Source: Gonapodya sp. JEL0774 (Eukaryota; Monoblepharomycota; Monoblepharidomycetes; Monoblepharidales; Gonapodyaceae). From it: 64,000 nucleotides of DNA. Every line of letters begins with the position of its first letter. The stretch's first letter is position 1. The stretch covers positions 40,847-104,846 of the forward strand of contig JADIIX010000079.1 of the NCBI GenBank assembly GCA_027604505.1, in the 5' to 3' direction. The notes beneath the pieces are model-generated. The model made no database searches. It saw nothing but the letters and a program-made list of their open reading frames with translations, and was not told where the DNA came from. This document shows, piece after piece, positions 24,043-37,841 of this stretch. The translations under genes and the position numbers were made by a program.

Positions 24043-27000
24043 TTAGCGTTCATCATCGCTGCTCCTGCGGCTCGCCGGCAAAAGAAGAGCACCACCAACC
24101 GCGGCACCAGGTGCCACCAGCGGAACGTACACTAGCGGAGACACCGCGCCTCCTCCTGTCCCTGCCCCGACGGAAGCCATAGCGACGGTCCCGGCAGCCG
24201 CCGCAGATGTGGAAATCATAGGTGTCGCTCCACCACTGGCTAAACCTGAAGCCGTGCTTGCCATGCCAGATGCGAGACCCGCTCCACTTCCAGCTGTTTG
24301 CGCTGCCCCTGTCGCAACAGCCGCTGTAGTCCCGGCGGTTTGTCCCATTGCTGTCGCAGTCCCCCCGCCGGCTATCGCACCTCCAACCATCGCGGCTGTG
24401 GTTGCGCCGGCAACAGCCATTCCCGGTGCGATTGCTGCCCCAGTCAGTGCGGCTGTTGATGCGGCCCCACCGGCGGCGGTAGCTGCGCCTCCGCCTGTTG
24501 CCGTCATTGCGATGGTACCGCCTTGGCCACCCACAACGCCTGCTGTCGTGGCAGCAGCTGTCGCTGCCGCACTACGCGAACGGGATAAGCACCAGAGATG
24601 ATGTTTCTTTAGATCGAACTCCATTTCGCAGAACCAAAAGTTGAAAGCAGCACTCACCCTGAGAAAGCCCCGGTCATGAAGAGAACTGCTCCTCCAACAA
24701 GGATTGCGGCCCCACCGATTCCCACGCCAAGGCCGACAGCTAACGGCGTGTTCGTGCCACCTCCAACCCCAGCATCGTTCTGGGTCACGGGTGGAATGAC
24801 AACGCTGGAGTTCGATGTGGTGGTGGTGGATGAAAACGTTGTGACGATGGCTGTGGTAAATTGGGCAGTCGTGACTTGCGCAGTTGTGACGGGGACTGTT
24901 GTGGGAGGAGCAGCGGTTGTTGACGGAGCAATTGTCGTTGCGATCACCGCGGTGGTAGCAAGAGCGGCGGTGGTCAATGGGGGGACCGTCGTCACGGGAC
25001 CAGCTGTGATCACTGGTGATACTGTGGTGGCCAAGACAGCGGTGGTCACAGAGACGATGGTGGTGACCGCCGCCGGTGTAGTGACGGCAGCAGGTGTTGT
25101 GACGAGGGCGGCCGTTGTGGCGGGTGCAGCGGTGGTGACGAGGATTGCCGTCGTCACAGTGGCGACAGTGGTGACTGGGGTAAGGGTGGTGACCACGATC
25201 GCTGTTGTGAGGGTTACCGAGGTGGCTAAAGCCACTGTTGTTTCCTGAGCGCTTGTAAAAACAGAAGGAGTCGTAACCTGGATAGCAGAGGCTTCCGAAA
25301 CTGGTTTCGGGTCAATAAATTTTTTGCCTAGGTATCACATGTTGGAGAATACAAACACACTCACTGGTAGCGGGAAGCACGGTAGTGGATGGTACAGTGG
25401 TATTTCCTACAGTCGTGAAAAGATCCAACGCGGTGCTGAAAGTCGTGGATTCTGTTGTTGTGGTCGATGTCTCAGAGGTTGTTTCCGTCGTTGTGCTGGG
25501 TGTTTCAGAGGAGGTGGATTCCGTAGTGGTGCTCCTGTTGAATGTGTCAGACGACACAGTGATGGAGCAGTGCAACGCGTCACTCACGATTCCGTGTAAG
25601 AAGTCGTCGTTGTCGGGGTAAACGTAACCGTTGTTGTGGTGCTCTCTGTGAAGGAGGTTGTTGTGGATTCGGTGCTGGTCGCGGTCGTTGAGCTCTGGGT
25701 TTCCGAGGTTGTTGACTCCGTGGTTGTGGTGAGCGTTTCCGAGGTTGTAGATAGTGTGGTTGTGCTAGATATCTCGGAGGTTGTGGACTCTGTGGTAGTG
25801 CTCGATGTCTCGGAAGTCGTCGATTGTGTAGTTGTGCTGGATGTCTCAGTGGAGGTAGACTGTGTGGTGGTACTTGATGTCTCGGTAGTCGAAGATTGTG
25901 TAGTTGTGCTGGTTGTCTCAGTGGTGGTGGACTGGGTGCTGGTGCTGAGTGTCTCGAACGTGGTGGAGTCTGTGGTTGTGGCTGTTTCAGAGGTGGTGCT
26001 CGATGTCTCAGATGTGGTCGAGTCTGTCGTTCTGGCTGGTTCTGAGGTGGTACTCGATGTTTCAGACGTCGTTGATTGAGTGGCGTTCGCAGTTGAACGC
26101 TGACACTGGGCATCCGTACCACGTGGAGCAGGAAACAAGCCAGAGTAGCAGGACCAGGGCACTTTGTTCTTGTCACAGTAGAACACAGAATCCCAGCAAA
26201 GAATCGACCATAGATTGCAGGTCGACATTAAGATGGGGAGTCTCCCATCTATTTCGCCAGAGAGGCCGGAACACCAAGAGTCGATGCGGGAAAGGCCCGT
26301 CTTGGAGAAATCCGGGAAGGAGCCACTGGTCACGTAGGTGGACAGTGAGGGGTCGTTGCGGGGTGTCATGGGATCGGTAATTCCAGTGTTACTGATGGGA
26401 GGGCTTAGTGCTACGGGACATCGGAACTCACAAACCTAGTTACACACTCACGATATGTCGAGAGAAGAGAGTTTGCTTAGTGACAGTATAGAAGTCGGCA
26501 ACGGCACGTTCAAGTTTTCGTTGTTTCTGTTGACAGGGAGACGATGATCAAGAAAGTCTCCATGCAAATACTACTGCACATCTCACGAGAGATCGAGCTT
26601 CGTCAATGCCCTGTTGTTAGAGAAATCGGTATTCTGGAAGCCCGTCAAGTCATTGTGTCTGGTGCGATTGAGTGGTGATCGCATTGTGATGAACGTTGAC
26701 ATGTATTGCAGAATCCCAAACATACTGCAAAATCAGTGTCGCAAGGTTTGGGTTGCGTGAGATATCTGGTACGTTCCCAGAAATCCGCCAGAAGGGTTGG
26801 ATTGTCACTGCTTTCAGGCTCCTCCCTAGTTCCGAGAAGTCCGATGGCATACGACCCCCTCCACTTAGAGTTGATCGAATTTGGCCAGCAGGTAGGAACA
26901 GAATTTCATTAGTGTCCGTTGGCGGTGAGTTGGATAGATAGAGAAAGGCTCACCCGTCGTTTCCAGTGAGGTAAATTTCCGATACACTACCGCCCTCACA

Positions 27001-27231
27001 CTTGACAAAATTATTGATCAACAAAGGGCCCCAAATCGCGCCACAACAGCATTGAGGTGTCAAAAGTCTGGGAAAGTTTAGAATTTTCAGGTATTCATCC
27101 AGAACCATGCAGGAGTTGTCGTTGCTCGGGCCGGCAAACGTGCAGGTGAGCGCGGATGCTCCACGAACTCCAACCGAGAAACCAAGTAGTGCAGCCGAGA
27201 GCAGCCATAAGGCTACTGTCCGTCGCATCAT
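24043..27231 (-). CDS. LRR-mucin membrane protein A
   Basis: Eight exons: 27231-26954, 26863-26726, 26658-26587, 26526-26452, 26391-25588, 25534-25365, 25300-24658, 24571-24043. They give 902 aa with phases closing throughout. Order: signal peptide (about 1-25); Cys-rich head with CCCG; LRRs, one per small exon (SLKAVTIQPFWRISGNVPDI, ALTKLDLS, SSLDIS); a Cys-rich cap (YCDKNKVPWSCYSG); a Thr/Ser mucin stalk in three exons; Val/Ala/Thr repeats; one membrane span (LAVGLGVGIGGAAILVGGAV); then about 175 residues rich in Ala, Gly and Thr ending SRRSSDDER. LRR heads with plant-like GxIP spacing suggest ligand recognition or wall contact, but no function is shown. Its sister gene is at 40011-44140. 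Confidence 0.8.
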
Positions 27232-29839
27232 ATTGAGAATGATGGCGTATCACTCTCTGACTGAAAAGTTTCCATATATGGACGGTAAGTATGTACTTCC
27301 TCCCATAATTTGTTGCACTTGCAATTGCATACCCGCAAGAGAAGACACGACCTGAGGAGTTTTCCCACCACGATGTCACTATCGCGTTTCCCGTCCACGA
27401 TGGATGGATAGTGGTGTTCGGGATTGGCTGATCTTATACTTTGCGCTGTGAGTTGGCACACTGCAAAATGTGATATCCACAAGCGTAATATATGTATCAT
27501 TTTGTATGCCTTCATCCCATCAACCTGGAAGTGGGTTTCTCGGCATTTGGCAAACGAAATCACTGGGTAGTTTGTACTATCACCGTCCTCATATTGTTGA
27601 ATGGATGACGACTTGTTGGGAGGTTTCTTGAACCCTCATATGTATTTGGCCAGCGGAACGTTGTAGCACTTGGTCGGCTCAGAGAGTTCGTCAATGGAGT
27701 TTTCAACGGTACCGATGAAGGAATGAAGGCCAACCGTTTAGATGCCGATACAATGAAAAAAGGAAAAGGAGTAAAAAAAAAAAGTCCACGAGTCCACCCG
27801 GAGCGATTCTGCTCCTATCATCGTCACCTTTCCCTCTCGTGCCTTTTCCGCGTCAATTCCCACTCATTGTCCGGGGTTTCCCGCAACCTGCCACTGCCCT
27901 TCGCTCGTTCTTCTTGAAAATCTGTCACCCGTGCCCGTCGTCGACCGTCGATGTTGACGGCAGCCGACAGCAACAGTTCCGCCATGCAGTTGCCTTCCAT
28001 CTCGTTCTCGCTTCTGGGCGTACTCGCCTGTGTGGCTCGCAGAGTGTTTGACAAGCTCTGAAGCTTTGCTCGCTTTCCGTATGAAGTATTCCCCGGGTTT
28101 GGGAAGGATGACGTATCCCCCTGACCACCGCATTTCCGGGTGGAAAACTTCCACTCTGTCCTTAGGTTCGACTCTCGCCATCGGACCTAAATTGTCGCCC
28201 TGTTCAAAAATCCCCACCACAAATAATCCCCAAACTTCCCTTTTGCTCCGTTCACTTTCGAATTCTTTTTCAATGTTCTTTCTCATTGCAATGCGTCTTT
28301 CTCTTTTGCCTGCTCTCCCTGGTCCCAGGTCTGTATTCCTTCTTTCCGCTGTCAAATTTTTTTCGGCCAGCTTCCTTCATCCACCGTCGACAGCACAACT
28401 TGCGCTCTAAATATTCTTAGATTTGAGCGTTCTGGAATTTTCGCAGGGATTCCGTCACCACGCAATTGGGCGCCACGGCCGCGTTGCGCCAATCTCAGTC
28501 GCCATTTACATTCACGAGCGCTGAATGACTCAATCAAGTACTCGATATGGTATGTGCTCTGCAACAACGTGGATGTCTTTTTCCCCTCGCAATTACTTTA
28601 CATCAATGCTGTCATGTTATCATCTCGCAACCACATCCATCAACTTCCTAAGCACAACGTCGTTCAAGGTGTGAGTTGGTCGATTAGTCCAGCGGTTTAT
28701 ATTTCACACACGCCCTGAAGTTGCCCAGCACTCTCGCTGAACCAGTAATCACGAAGCAAACTGGAGCACTCTTGAGCTCACCATTTTTCCATCACATCCA
28801 CTAACTCAGCAATTTAGAACATAAATTCCAAAATAATTGGTTGTCGGTGGCCTTATGATGTAATCGTTACGAGACTCTTCTTCGCCTCTACGTTTCCCCA
28901 CAGTAACTTGCATCCATGTGCTCTCCCAAATTACCCAGTCGATCAAGTACTCTCTATCCAATCCATCTTGTTGGCCTTATTTGTCTTGCTACAATATGTC
29001 GATTTTGGGTCTTCGTTGTCCTCAAACACAATAATTCAAGGATCAGATCTTGAACACGGCCCGCTTGCGATTTATCTCTCCGAAAACGATCAAAGCAGAG
29101 AAAAATCCCCGTTTCCTCAATATAAGTGCGATCAAGTCTGGAACCCGAGAAGTGTAGAACTGGTGGCAAGGCAACTCGTGTGCACCCATACAACAAACGT
29201 CACGGCGTCAAGGGTACTTGAGCCAAGTTGTTGATGGGGGAAAGTGGCAGGCGAGGTGCACGAGGGGGAAGAGGAAGATGAGGAAAGGGAGGAAGACAAT
29301 ATGGAGGAGGAGGTGTAGGAACCAGACCAATCCCATTGGAGGGATAACAGGGATCACGACAAGGACCGGGGGGTGATTTCATATATTGCTTTCTCTATTT
29401 TGTTTTCTTTAAGTAACTTGAGTGTGTACAACTGGCTCACTATTTAGCAGGGCGGAGCTGGAGCGCTTCTGGTTTCGTAAAATCCCTTTATGCTTGCCGA
29501 CCATGCCATCTGAACACATGTCTTGATTTAAAATGCGTTTTGGTGCCTGCACCGTACACTCCACACGAATGATATTTCGTGGATACTGAAATATCTAACA
29601 ATGAAAACTGTGGCACAGAACCCTGCTTGTCATGTCGCCTATCAGAGGTGATTGATCTGATGGCTACAAACCATTTCGCTGGCAAATTTTGCACCTCCAG
29701 CGTATCTTGTATCGAATGTTACACCAAGTCTTCTCTGATTCGATCTCAAAGCTTGCCTCACGCGTAGACTTTCCCCGTTTTGTAAATTTTGCACCAATTC
29801 TGCTGACGTAGTTCTCATGTGGCCTCGTGTCCTCTTCAG
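27232..29839. other. Intergenic, 2.6 kb, no gene supported
   Basis: Holds the 5' region of the LRR-mucin gene and the 3' region of the RNA-binding gene. An A-run lies at 27772-27782, a polypurine stretch at about 29230-29315, and pyrimidine-rich DNA at about 27800-28350. The longest frames (27864-28355 minus; 28908-29234 plus, 108 codons) have no recognisable motif or exon partners. Confidence 0.5.
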
Positions 29840-32800
29840 TCACTTTGAAGGTCTTTCGACAGTTACGCCTCCTCCTGCCCATATTTCTACACCACCGATA
29901 ATTCGCATATTTGCAAGTCTGGGAACGGATTGCGAAACTTGAAGTGTTGTCTCGCCTGGCACACATTGCTCTGCAGTAACTCGATCAATTGCGAGATCAG
30001 CAGATCGTCGACTCTCCCGCTCCTGTTGATATTCTTCAATGAGTCCCTCCATGGTGTTGTATCCCCCATCATCAGTGCTCAGCACATGATTCGAACCAAC
30101 AGGGCTGTCTGAGCGAACGCTCTGGATGCTACCGGCTCTCGTCGTCAGCGACCCTCCGACCATGATGTTACCAAACATTGCGGGCGGTGCTATGCTCATT
30201 CTTGTGTCGTCGGATACCGTCTGAGACAAGGTGGGTGCCATCGAAGAACTGGTATGGAGTCCACGAGAAACCCGTCCGCTTCCCACGGTTCGCCTCGAAA
30301 GAGCGTTCATCCCACCGACAATCCCTGTCCCGGCATTTCCGTAGCTGCTCTCCGATACTGAAGAATAAAAAAGTCGATTCAATTGATTCAATCGGGGAGC
30401 TTGTGAAGAAGAAGGCATCACTGGTTGTATAGGTACGAACGACCCTTGTTGAGAAGGGTAACCCCACATCCGCGTCTACGAGAAATGAGTCATGAGCTTG
30501 ATAAATATTGCGCAAAATTCATCCCAAGAAATTCAATTGCTCCATTTAAGTCCTCCATATCCGTGTTCTCACGAGCACCCACTCACCATTTCTCCCTCTC
30601 TCATTCTCACTTCCCTCTTCCTTGTTGCTACCTGTCCTTTCAATTGTTTCTGCGCTACAGAGTCTGCAAATCGGACTTGTAATGGCGCCGTGCCGCCGGT
30701 TAAGATGACCCCGTGAAAGGTATCGATGACAGACTGCGCAGCACTCCGAGAGTCGAAGCTATGGGGAAAAAATGGCTAGCTTACAAAACAGCATTAAGGA
30801 GTGCTATATATTGCAAATGTCATGGCCCACCGGACAAAGCCCACCCCCCTGCTCATTCCGTTGGAGTCTCTTAGGATCTTTTGGGAGATGACGCTAAGAC
30901 CACCATGTCCGAAAATCACACTGAGTCTCTAGTTGGGGTCGAAAAGAAAATGGAGTTTGGAGTTTGAATCCAGTGCTGATAGGACCCGCAAGCCACTGAC
31001 AACTATCAATCCAACGAACCTCTTCGTCAACGTCCAGAGGCAAGTTCGACATATATACGTTTGATGATTCGTGATCTTGCAGATTGCGCAGGCGTGTGGC
31101 AAAGGACTCCTATGATCCCGGATAAAGAATCGCAATTTCGATATTGAAATTCTTTGAGAACTGGAAACCAACTGGGGACACACCTCAACGCCCACTTTTG
31201 CAAAAGAGCACTGAAGACCCATGCGGCTGAGCTCAAGCATTGCGTCTCTACACGGTTTCGTGCGAGAGTGCAGCACGATCAGTGGTGTGTGAATCACGGA
31301 TCAGCGTAATTCTGGGATAACAAATCTGACCACTGCTATTCGGAACCATACCGTGCCTGGCCCTCGGTCTCGTACATAATAAAGCCATATCCTTTGCACT
31401 CGTTGGTACGGAGGTCGACGATAGCTTTGTGTGACAAAATTGTGCCGAATCTTCAGCGGATCGAAGAACTTAGTCCCAGCAGCTGCACTGCAGTCAGTGG
31501 ATCCCAAAACTTACGTCTTCCCAATATCCCACAAGTCTTGATCTGTAGTAGCCGCATCAAGTCCCCGAATATAGACGTTCACCCCGTCCATTCCGGTCCT
31601 CTCGTTGCCTGATTCCCTAGCCACCGATCCCGTCCTCAGTGTTAAAGACGACGGCGTCAGGCTCTCGCCTAGATTGAAATTCGTTGATGCCGTAGACAAC
31701 GATGATCCTCCAGAGTGAGCTGCATCTTCCGACCAGACTCCAGCTATCGTTCTCGCCGCAGTGTGGACAGAAGATAAAAAGGGAGGTGCGGATGAGACGA
31801 AAGCCTGCAGATTAGATGCGGGCATTCGACTGGGAATAGCAGTGTGTTGTCCCAAACTGTGACCGTGCCCAAGCGAACGCGAGTATGCATTTTGATCGCT
31901 TTGCTTAGAAGACGTGCCAGTAAGAGAAGAAGTCTGAGAACGATTCCAAGAAGAATCCATTGGTGAAGGACGCGGCGTGTGTGTCCGAAAATGGTGCTCT
32001 GAGCGCATGTTTGGGCGATACTGATGTTGCTGATATTGAATTGGAGCAGGTTGGGAAGCTGGGGAGAAGGGCGACGGAACAAAAGCACTGATGCCCACTC
32101 CACTTGAAACACGTCCTACAAGGTGTTGATGATTGACACGCTCTATGGACCGTGATCTTCTGTAAGTTTGATTGTTGTTTCCGTCCTTTGGTGGGGGATT
32201 CAATGGGTCGATATTTACCCCCGCGAAGCCCGATTCAGGGTCAAATGGTGTTTGCTGCTGTGCAAACGTAGCGTAGGCCACATTGTACGGCTGGTGAGCT
32301 TGTCCCCGGTAGAAGGTCGGGGAGCTGGAGGGGTTGAAAAGACTCTGCGGTGGTGAGGACCGCAAACCTGGTATGCCGTAAGGAGATCCTGGAGTGAATG
32401 CGTATGCGGTTTGCCCAGAAACTGTGTAGTAATTTATGCTAGTAGTGGGAGATATTGGCGAAGAGGGAAATGGTGGCGAGATGGAGATGGGCGAAGAGTG
32501 CGGCGAAAGCGGTATACCGTGCAGAGATATGGGTGTGGAAGGAATAGTAACGGCTTGACCAGGAACTGATGGTATTGGAGAGAGGAGATCGAATGTTTAA
32601 GCACTCAAAACTGAAGTGAAACCTTACTACGAGACTGATGGTAGCCCCTGTCGATAAAAGTAACGTTCCCACTGGCAGAGATCATCGCACCGAAAACGCA
32701 CCTGTGCTATACGTCATCAAAAATGGTGGCCCCGCTGGTACCATTCTTGCCGTGGAGATTGTTTCGTCCTCGCTACCTTCTGGATAGTCGTTTACTGATG

Positions 32801-33407
32801 GGACGTGCGTTCCTATAGAAGGTGCTCCTGACTGAGCGGGAGGCACGTACTGTGTTATAGGAATAATATGATCCGAGTATGTGGCTGACATCGGGGATCC
32901 ATAGAATGCAGAGTAGTTGAGAGCATGGGGGTATACTAAGAATGGGTTCGGGGTCGGAGTCCCGCCACGGAGGTCTGATGGTGTGGAATGTGCGGCGGTG
33001 GAGGCGAAGCTAGATATCGGGTTCATCAAAGAAGAGCCTGGCACAAGCTGTGCCGATCCGAAGGACGACTGCGGAGCGGCAGTGCTTTCGGACAACCGTG
33101 TGTATGTGTCGCCCACAGATCCGCCTGCAGAGTCAATGCCACCGTCTCCTGGCATGACTCCATCAGATACAGTCCACAAATTTGAGCTAACATCGGAGGT
33201 CATTTGTTCATGCTGCGGCACCTGAAACGTCTGTTGAGTTCGACTTGCTCCGGACATCGATCGGGGTGAACTACCACTCGAAGGGGCGGAGGACGGCCGA
33301 GCAGGGGTATGAACTTGCGGAGAGTCATTAGAGGACACATAAGAGAAAGACAGGGCGGACGGCGTGTTGCGAGTAGCAGCACTGGCAGTGACCATTTCCG
33401 ACGACAT
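29840..33407 (-). CDS. RBMS-like RNA-binding protein with two RRMs
   Basis: Several exons. The N-terminal half is long and Ser/Pro/Gln-rich (33407-32682 and about 32672-31600), of low complexity. RRM1 starts VNVYIRGLDAATTDQDLWDI (31600-31520) and continues AIVDLRTNECKGYGFIMYET and DAMLELSRMGLQCSF. A linker and RRM2 follow: SNVYMSNLPLDVDEE, ILRDSNGMSRGVGFVR, then FDSRSAAQSVIDTFHG and PLQVRFADS. The paired RRMs and the GYGF/GVGF RNP1 motifs fit the RBMS (MSSP) family of RNA-binding regulators. The C-terminal 210 residues (30469-29840) are again low complexity. It probably binds mRNA in the cytoplasm; targets are unknown. Exon borders in the low-complexity part are approximate. The next gene downstream in reading direction is the LRR-mucin gene. 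Confidence 0.82.
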
Positions 33408-33896
33408 TCCCGTTTACTTGCGAGTCCTATACGATGAGAGATATTAAGAGAAATGCAAAAGAGAAGCAGACGGTATAGTAGGGGAATCGAACAATGGCTG
33501 GCTCCCTGAACAATGTAGTTTCTGTGTGATCTTTTGGAAGTGACGTGGCCAACTACTAACAGTACTATGATTACACAGACATACACAACCAGTATTCTTT
33601 AAGAATCCAGCGTCGCATTCGACAATATTTGTGGAGTTTTGTAGATCCAGCTTCAAGACATGATTTAAAGGCTGAGGTCGTTGGCCTTCGTAGGTCACGA
33701 AGTGGTAGCGATCTTTGCCAATGTATGGGAAAATTGCTATATGGTTTGTTGATATTCCATGTATTCAAGAGCCATTCGACAAAATATAACTCCAAAGAAA
33801 GTCGCAATCGGAAACGCCGAAATGTGCAGAAACAGTTTCAAAAGAACCTACAACTCTCTAAGAGTAGAGCCAAGCTTTTACAATGGGGACTCATAC

Positions 33897-36800
33897 TCAG
33901 AAAGTTTTAATTATCTGTTTCTTCTGTGCGTCGTGGTGGAAGCCAGATGCAAGGAACGCGGGACTCTCATAGAATGACCGGAAGTCAAAGATATTGAGTT
34001 CGCGAGCCTGATCCATTGTTTGTTCGAGCGATCCGTGAAAGTCCAGTAAAAATAATCGTCATAGAGCGCCATAAATAACAACCAAAAGCCCCAGAGCTCA
34101 CCCTTGCTTCAAAGTCATCCGAGTTCATCTCAAGGAATTCGGGCATTGCTCCACCATCTCTATTTCGGAAGTGGTGGTACTTAAGGTGATCGCGGACGAG
34201 GTCGGAAAGGATGTAGTTGAGGAGCTCGGATTGATCACGATGAAAGTTGATGTATCGCGCGAATTGCTGAATCATCACATGTTGATGACGACGATGCAAT
34301 ACGACAAAAGTAATTGAGCAACAATGCACAAAAGAGACAAAGAGCCGCTATCCGACTTCGGAGTTTCAAACAGTCCACTCACCCTCTGCATTTGTCTTCT
34401 CACACTAAACTTCTGCGCCTTTACAAAACTCTCCACCATCGTGCGAACAGCCATATCCACGTCATCTGACCTCACGTCCTCTCGCAGATGCATTTTCGCA
34501 TTGGCCTCCGACATACGAATCATACTTTCCAAATGACGGACAGTGATAGGAATTGAGTCTCCGACCAAAGAGGCTCGCCGCAGCTCGGCATAAACAGAAG
34601 CGAGTCGGTCTGTATCGATGGAGTTGATCTTAGGGTGGATGCGGGTGCGAGCGTACATTATGTACTTCTTCAGCAGATCTTGCGGTATGAGCTGCAGACG
34701 GTACGATGATTTTGAGCGTCAGCGATACCAAGATTCACGACCACAAGGCCACGTCAACAGCTCACATCAGGATCTTGAGCCTTCGCGACAGTATTTGCTT
34801 CCTTCTCAAAATTTGGGTGACTTCTAACATGCGAATCGATCACAAAATCAGCCAGCAGGCCGTCCACGACGGGGTCTGGTCGGTCCTGGACTACGGACAG
34901 GACGTCAAATCGCGACAAAATGGGCTCGGTGAGCTCAACGTTGGCATTGAAGGGTATTCGAGGATCGTATCGACCACGAACGGGATTGGCGGCGGCGATG
35001 ACTGTGCAGCGGGCTTGAAGGGTGGTGACAATGCTAATGAAACATGTGTCATTGAGGGAAAGCTAAAGATGGGAGTTAGGGAGTAGCATGTTGACTATGT
35101 ACACACCCTGCCTTTGAGATCGAGATGGATTGTTGCTCCATAGCTTCGTGAATTGAGGTTCTGCACGATATCAATTTGAAACGAGAACAGAAAATCATCG
35201 AGCGCTTCCATAACATACCTATCCTGGTCATTCATCTTGTCGAATTCGTCTATTAAGCACACCCCTTTATCCGCCAACACCAATGCACCTCCCTCGAGTG
35301 TCCATTCCCTCGTCACCGGGTCCTTCCTCACACTAGCGGTCAGACCAACAGCCGAAGCGCCTTGACCAGTTGTGTACACGGCACGCTGCGCGGTTTTCTC
35401 GACATACTTGAGGATCTGTGACTTTGCCGTTCCGGGATCACCGAGGAGGAGGACGTTGATATCGCCACGGATTCGATGTTTATTTTGGGGGTTCTTCGGG
35501 ACACCACCGAACAGGGCCAGTGCGATGGCGGTTTTCACGTCTTCGTGACCATAGATGGACGGCGCAATTGAACGGATGATCTGATCGAACACAGACAAGA
35601 GAGATCGTAAAATGAAGGTAACGGAATGGACGAAAATACTATGATCCCTGTCGTACGGAACCACAACTGACCCTTTGCCCTACTCCTTCATTCTTCGCAA
35701 GTCTTTGAATGTCCCTTTCATCCTCTTCAGTAAGTCTGAAGCTGGCAAACTGGTCCTCCTTCTTTTCAACGTGATTGGCTTCAATAACCGTGGCGAACAC
35801 AGGAAATCCGTTGCGCGTGTTAAGCGCACTGTCAAAGTTGTTACGATAAATGCCGGTGACAATAACTTCCTCGCCAGGGCGGGCACAGTCAATGAGATCC
35901 CAGAGGAGGATGATTTCACGAGTACGAGGAAGACGACCAGGGGGAACGGTTCCAGGGGACTCTTGAAGTGTCATTTTCTGGTAGTTCCGGTAAACAGTCT
36001 ATAATGATACAAGTGAGCGAACCAGATTGAAAGCATACAGGTCTTCACACTCCTGGTCGTTTCTTACCTGTTCTGCATTCACTATGAAAGGTCCCTTGCT
36101 ATCGCATTCCGAGCAGTTTCCAATCCTCAACTCGCTTGTAGTATCCTGGTAAAATGGTCCCAATACTGCACCGCACTTGCCACAGTCGTACTTGACGTAC
36201 TTGAGCTGCGGGAAAACACCTGTACGGCGCGTGACAACACCTTGCACGCGGACTAAGGTATTGAGTTGGATTTGCCTTGGAAGCAAGTGCCCAGAGAGTG
36301 TTTTCATTCGATGGATTTCAAGGTAATGCCAACCTTCTTTGCAAAACCCACCTTAACTCCCTCAACTCGTCCAAGTGTGGCAGCTCCGTGATTCTAACGT
36401 GCACTTCCGACCTGATGGTGTCATAGTCTTCAAACACGTCCAGAACCACTTCCATCGCGACTTGATCAAACATCTTGAGAGCTTCCGATGGGGCATTGGA
36501 GGTGATGTAAGATAGGACAGAGTCGTGGTTGAAGAGATCCATGTATGACACTTCGAGTGATTCGCCGTTCTCTGAGAATCACGTGTGCGAAGTCAGGTCT
36601 TGATATCCCTCCGCACCCGTTCCGAAAACGCTTTCTGCCCTGCCGCAGTAACTCACTCTCGCACATGGCCCTTATTCTTTCCGCGTACACAGGCTCCAGT
36701 CTGTCGTTTGTGAACTGCGTGAGAAATTGCTGGAACGCCATCATAAAGTACTGGCGGGTCGCTTCTTGAGAGACGTAGTCGAGGAGGTTGCTTCCTTTGA

Positions 36801-37841
36801 AGTCCGAGATGGAATCAATTGTGATGACGGGCTCCTAGATCGGTTCGGATCGGCGAGGCTTGAGCGAGTTCCCTGCGGTAAACCAACATCACACCAAACT
36901 CACATCCCCTCCATCGAGGTCCATTTCCCCATCAGCTGCTGGAGCGGCGTGCCTCCTCCGGAAACGACGCTGGTACGTATCGTCTTCTTGGTCGTCTGGG
37001 GTGGGAAGAGAGAAAAGTAGGTCACAAGAGAGCGAACCCATTGAAGGCCATTAGCAGTGCATCTCCCCCGCTCTCTTCTCAGTCTTCGAGTAACCACCGC
37101 AACACGGTGCCATGAACTCACCATCATCCCACTTTCCGAGCCCACCCCTCCTCCTAGTTTCTTCACGGTCCCGTCTTGCCATCCTGCGCTCGACCTCTCG
37201 CCTCTGCTCGATAGACATGTTCTCGTAGATGGCCTCGTCGAGGTCACCGGCGTCGTAGCGGTCAAGAGCAGCATTTTCTCGGTAGTCACTATGGGGGTTT
37301 GAGGGCGGTATCATGGTTGAGTTTTGATCAATCATTGGTTCGGAAGAACAAAACCAAGGATGTCCCGTTTATGGTATGTGACCACTCACGCTTCCATTCC
37401 TTCACCAAATAGATCTTCTCCTTCTTCTTCTTCCTCTTGTTCCTCCGCTGCATCAAGCGCATCGTCCATCCTCCGTAACTCATCTGCGTCCTCTCTGTCA
37501 AACTCATCCTCTCCATCTGGACCCGCTGCATCGCTCGACGGCCCCGAGCTAGGAGGCCCTCCACCTCCAGCGGCAGCCACAGGGCGAGCGCCCTGACGGA
37601 GGCGGCGGAATGTGTGGGTCGGTGAGGAAGAAAGGGCGTTGGAAGGGATGGAGGCGAGTGGGGTGCGCTCCTCGCCGGGAGCGCCAGCGCGACCACCATT
37701 TGCAGGTGGTTGGTTGGTTTCATCATCGCGAGGGCGTTTGCGGTCAGCCTTGGTGTGGTGTGATGGATTGGGAGAAAGAAGTAAGAGCAAATTGGTGGGA
37801 TCAGTGACCAGCGAGAATGCAAACTTGAAGGCTCTCGCCAC
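33897..37841 (-). CDS. MCM2: MCM2, replicative helicase subunit
   Basis: Subunit of the MCM2-7 helicase that unwinds DNA at replication forks. The N-terminus is acidic ([16 protein letters not shown]), as in MCM2 of other eukaryotes. [17 protein letters not shown] and [15 protein letters not shown] follow. A four-Cys zinc motif appears as [13 protein letters not shown]...[11 protein letters not shown]. The ATPase core has [19 protein letters not shown], Walker [29 protein letters not shown] (an MCM2-type block), Walker [12 protein letters not shown] and the arginine finger SRFDVL. The C-terminus runs [22 protein letters not shown], then KKQIIKTF before TGA at 33897. At least eight introns are present. 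The start ATG at 37841 is the first in the acidic exon; a short upstream exon cannot be excluded. Confidence 0.93.

Noticed and set aside
24676-25248. 190-codon plus-strand frame, and the similar minus frame at 43053-43649
   Set aside because: Both are mirror images of Thr/Val/Ala repeats of the LRR-mucin genes, which have signal peptides, membrane spans and exon structure on the opposite strand.
25385-25621. CRISPR-like periodicity in the Thr-rich regions
   Set aside because: The repeats are coding, imperfect and lack unique spacers; the genome is eukaryotic.
27864-28355. 163-codon minus-strand frame
   Set aside because: Low-complexity Arg/Glu/Gly string antisense to pyrimidine-rich DNA, with no family motif, exon partner or clear start context.
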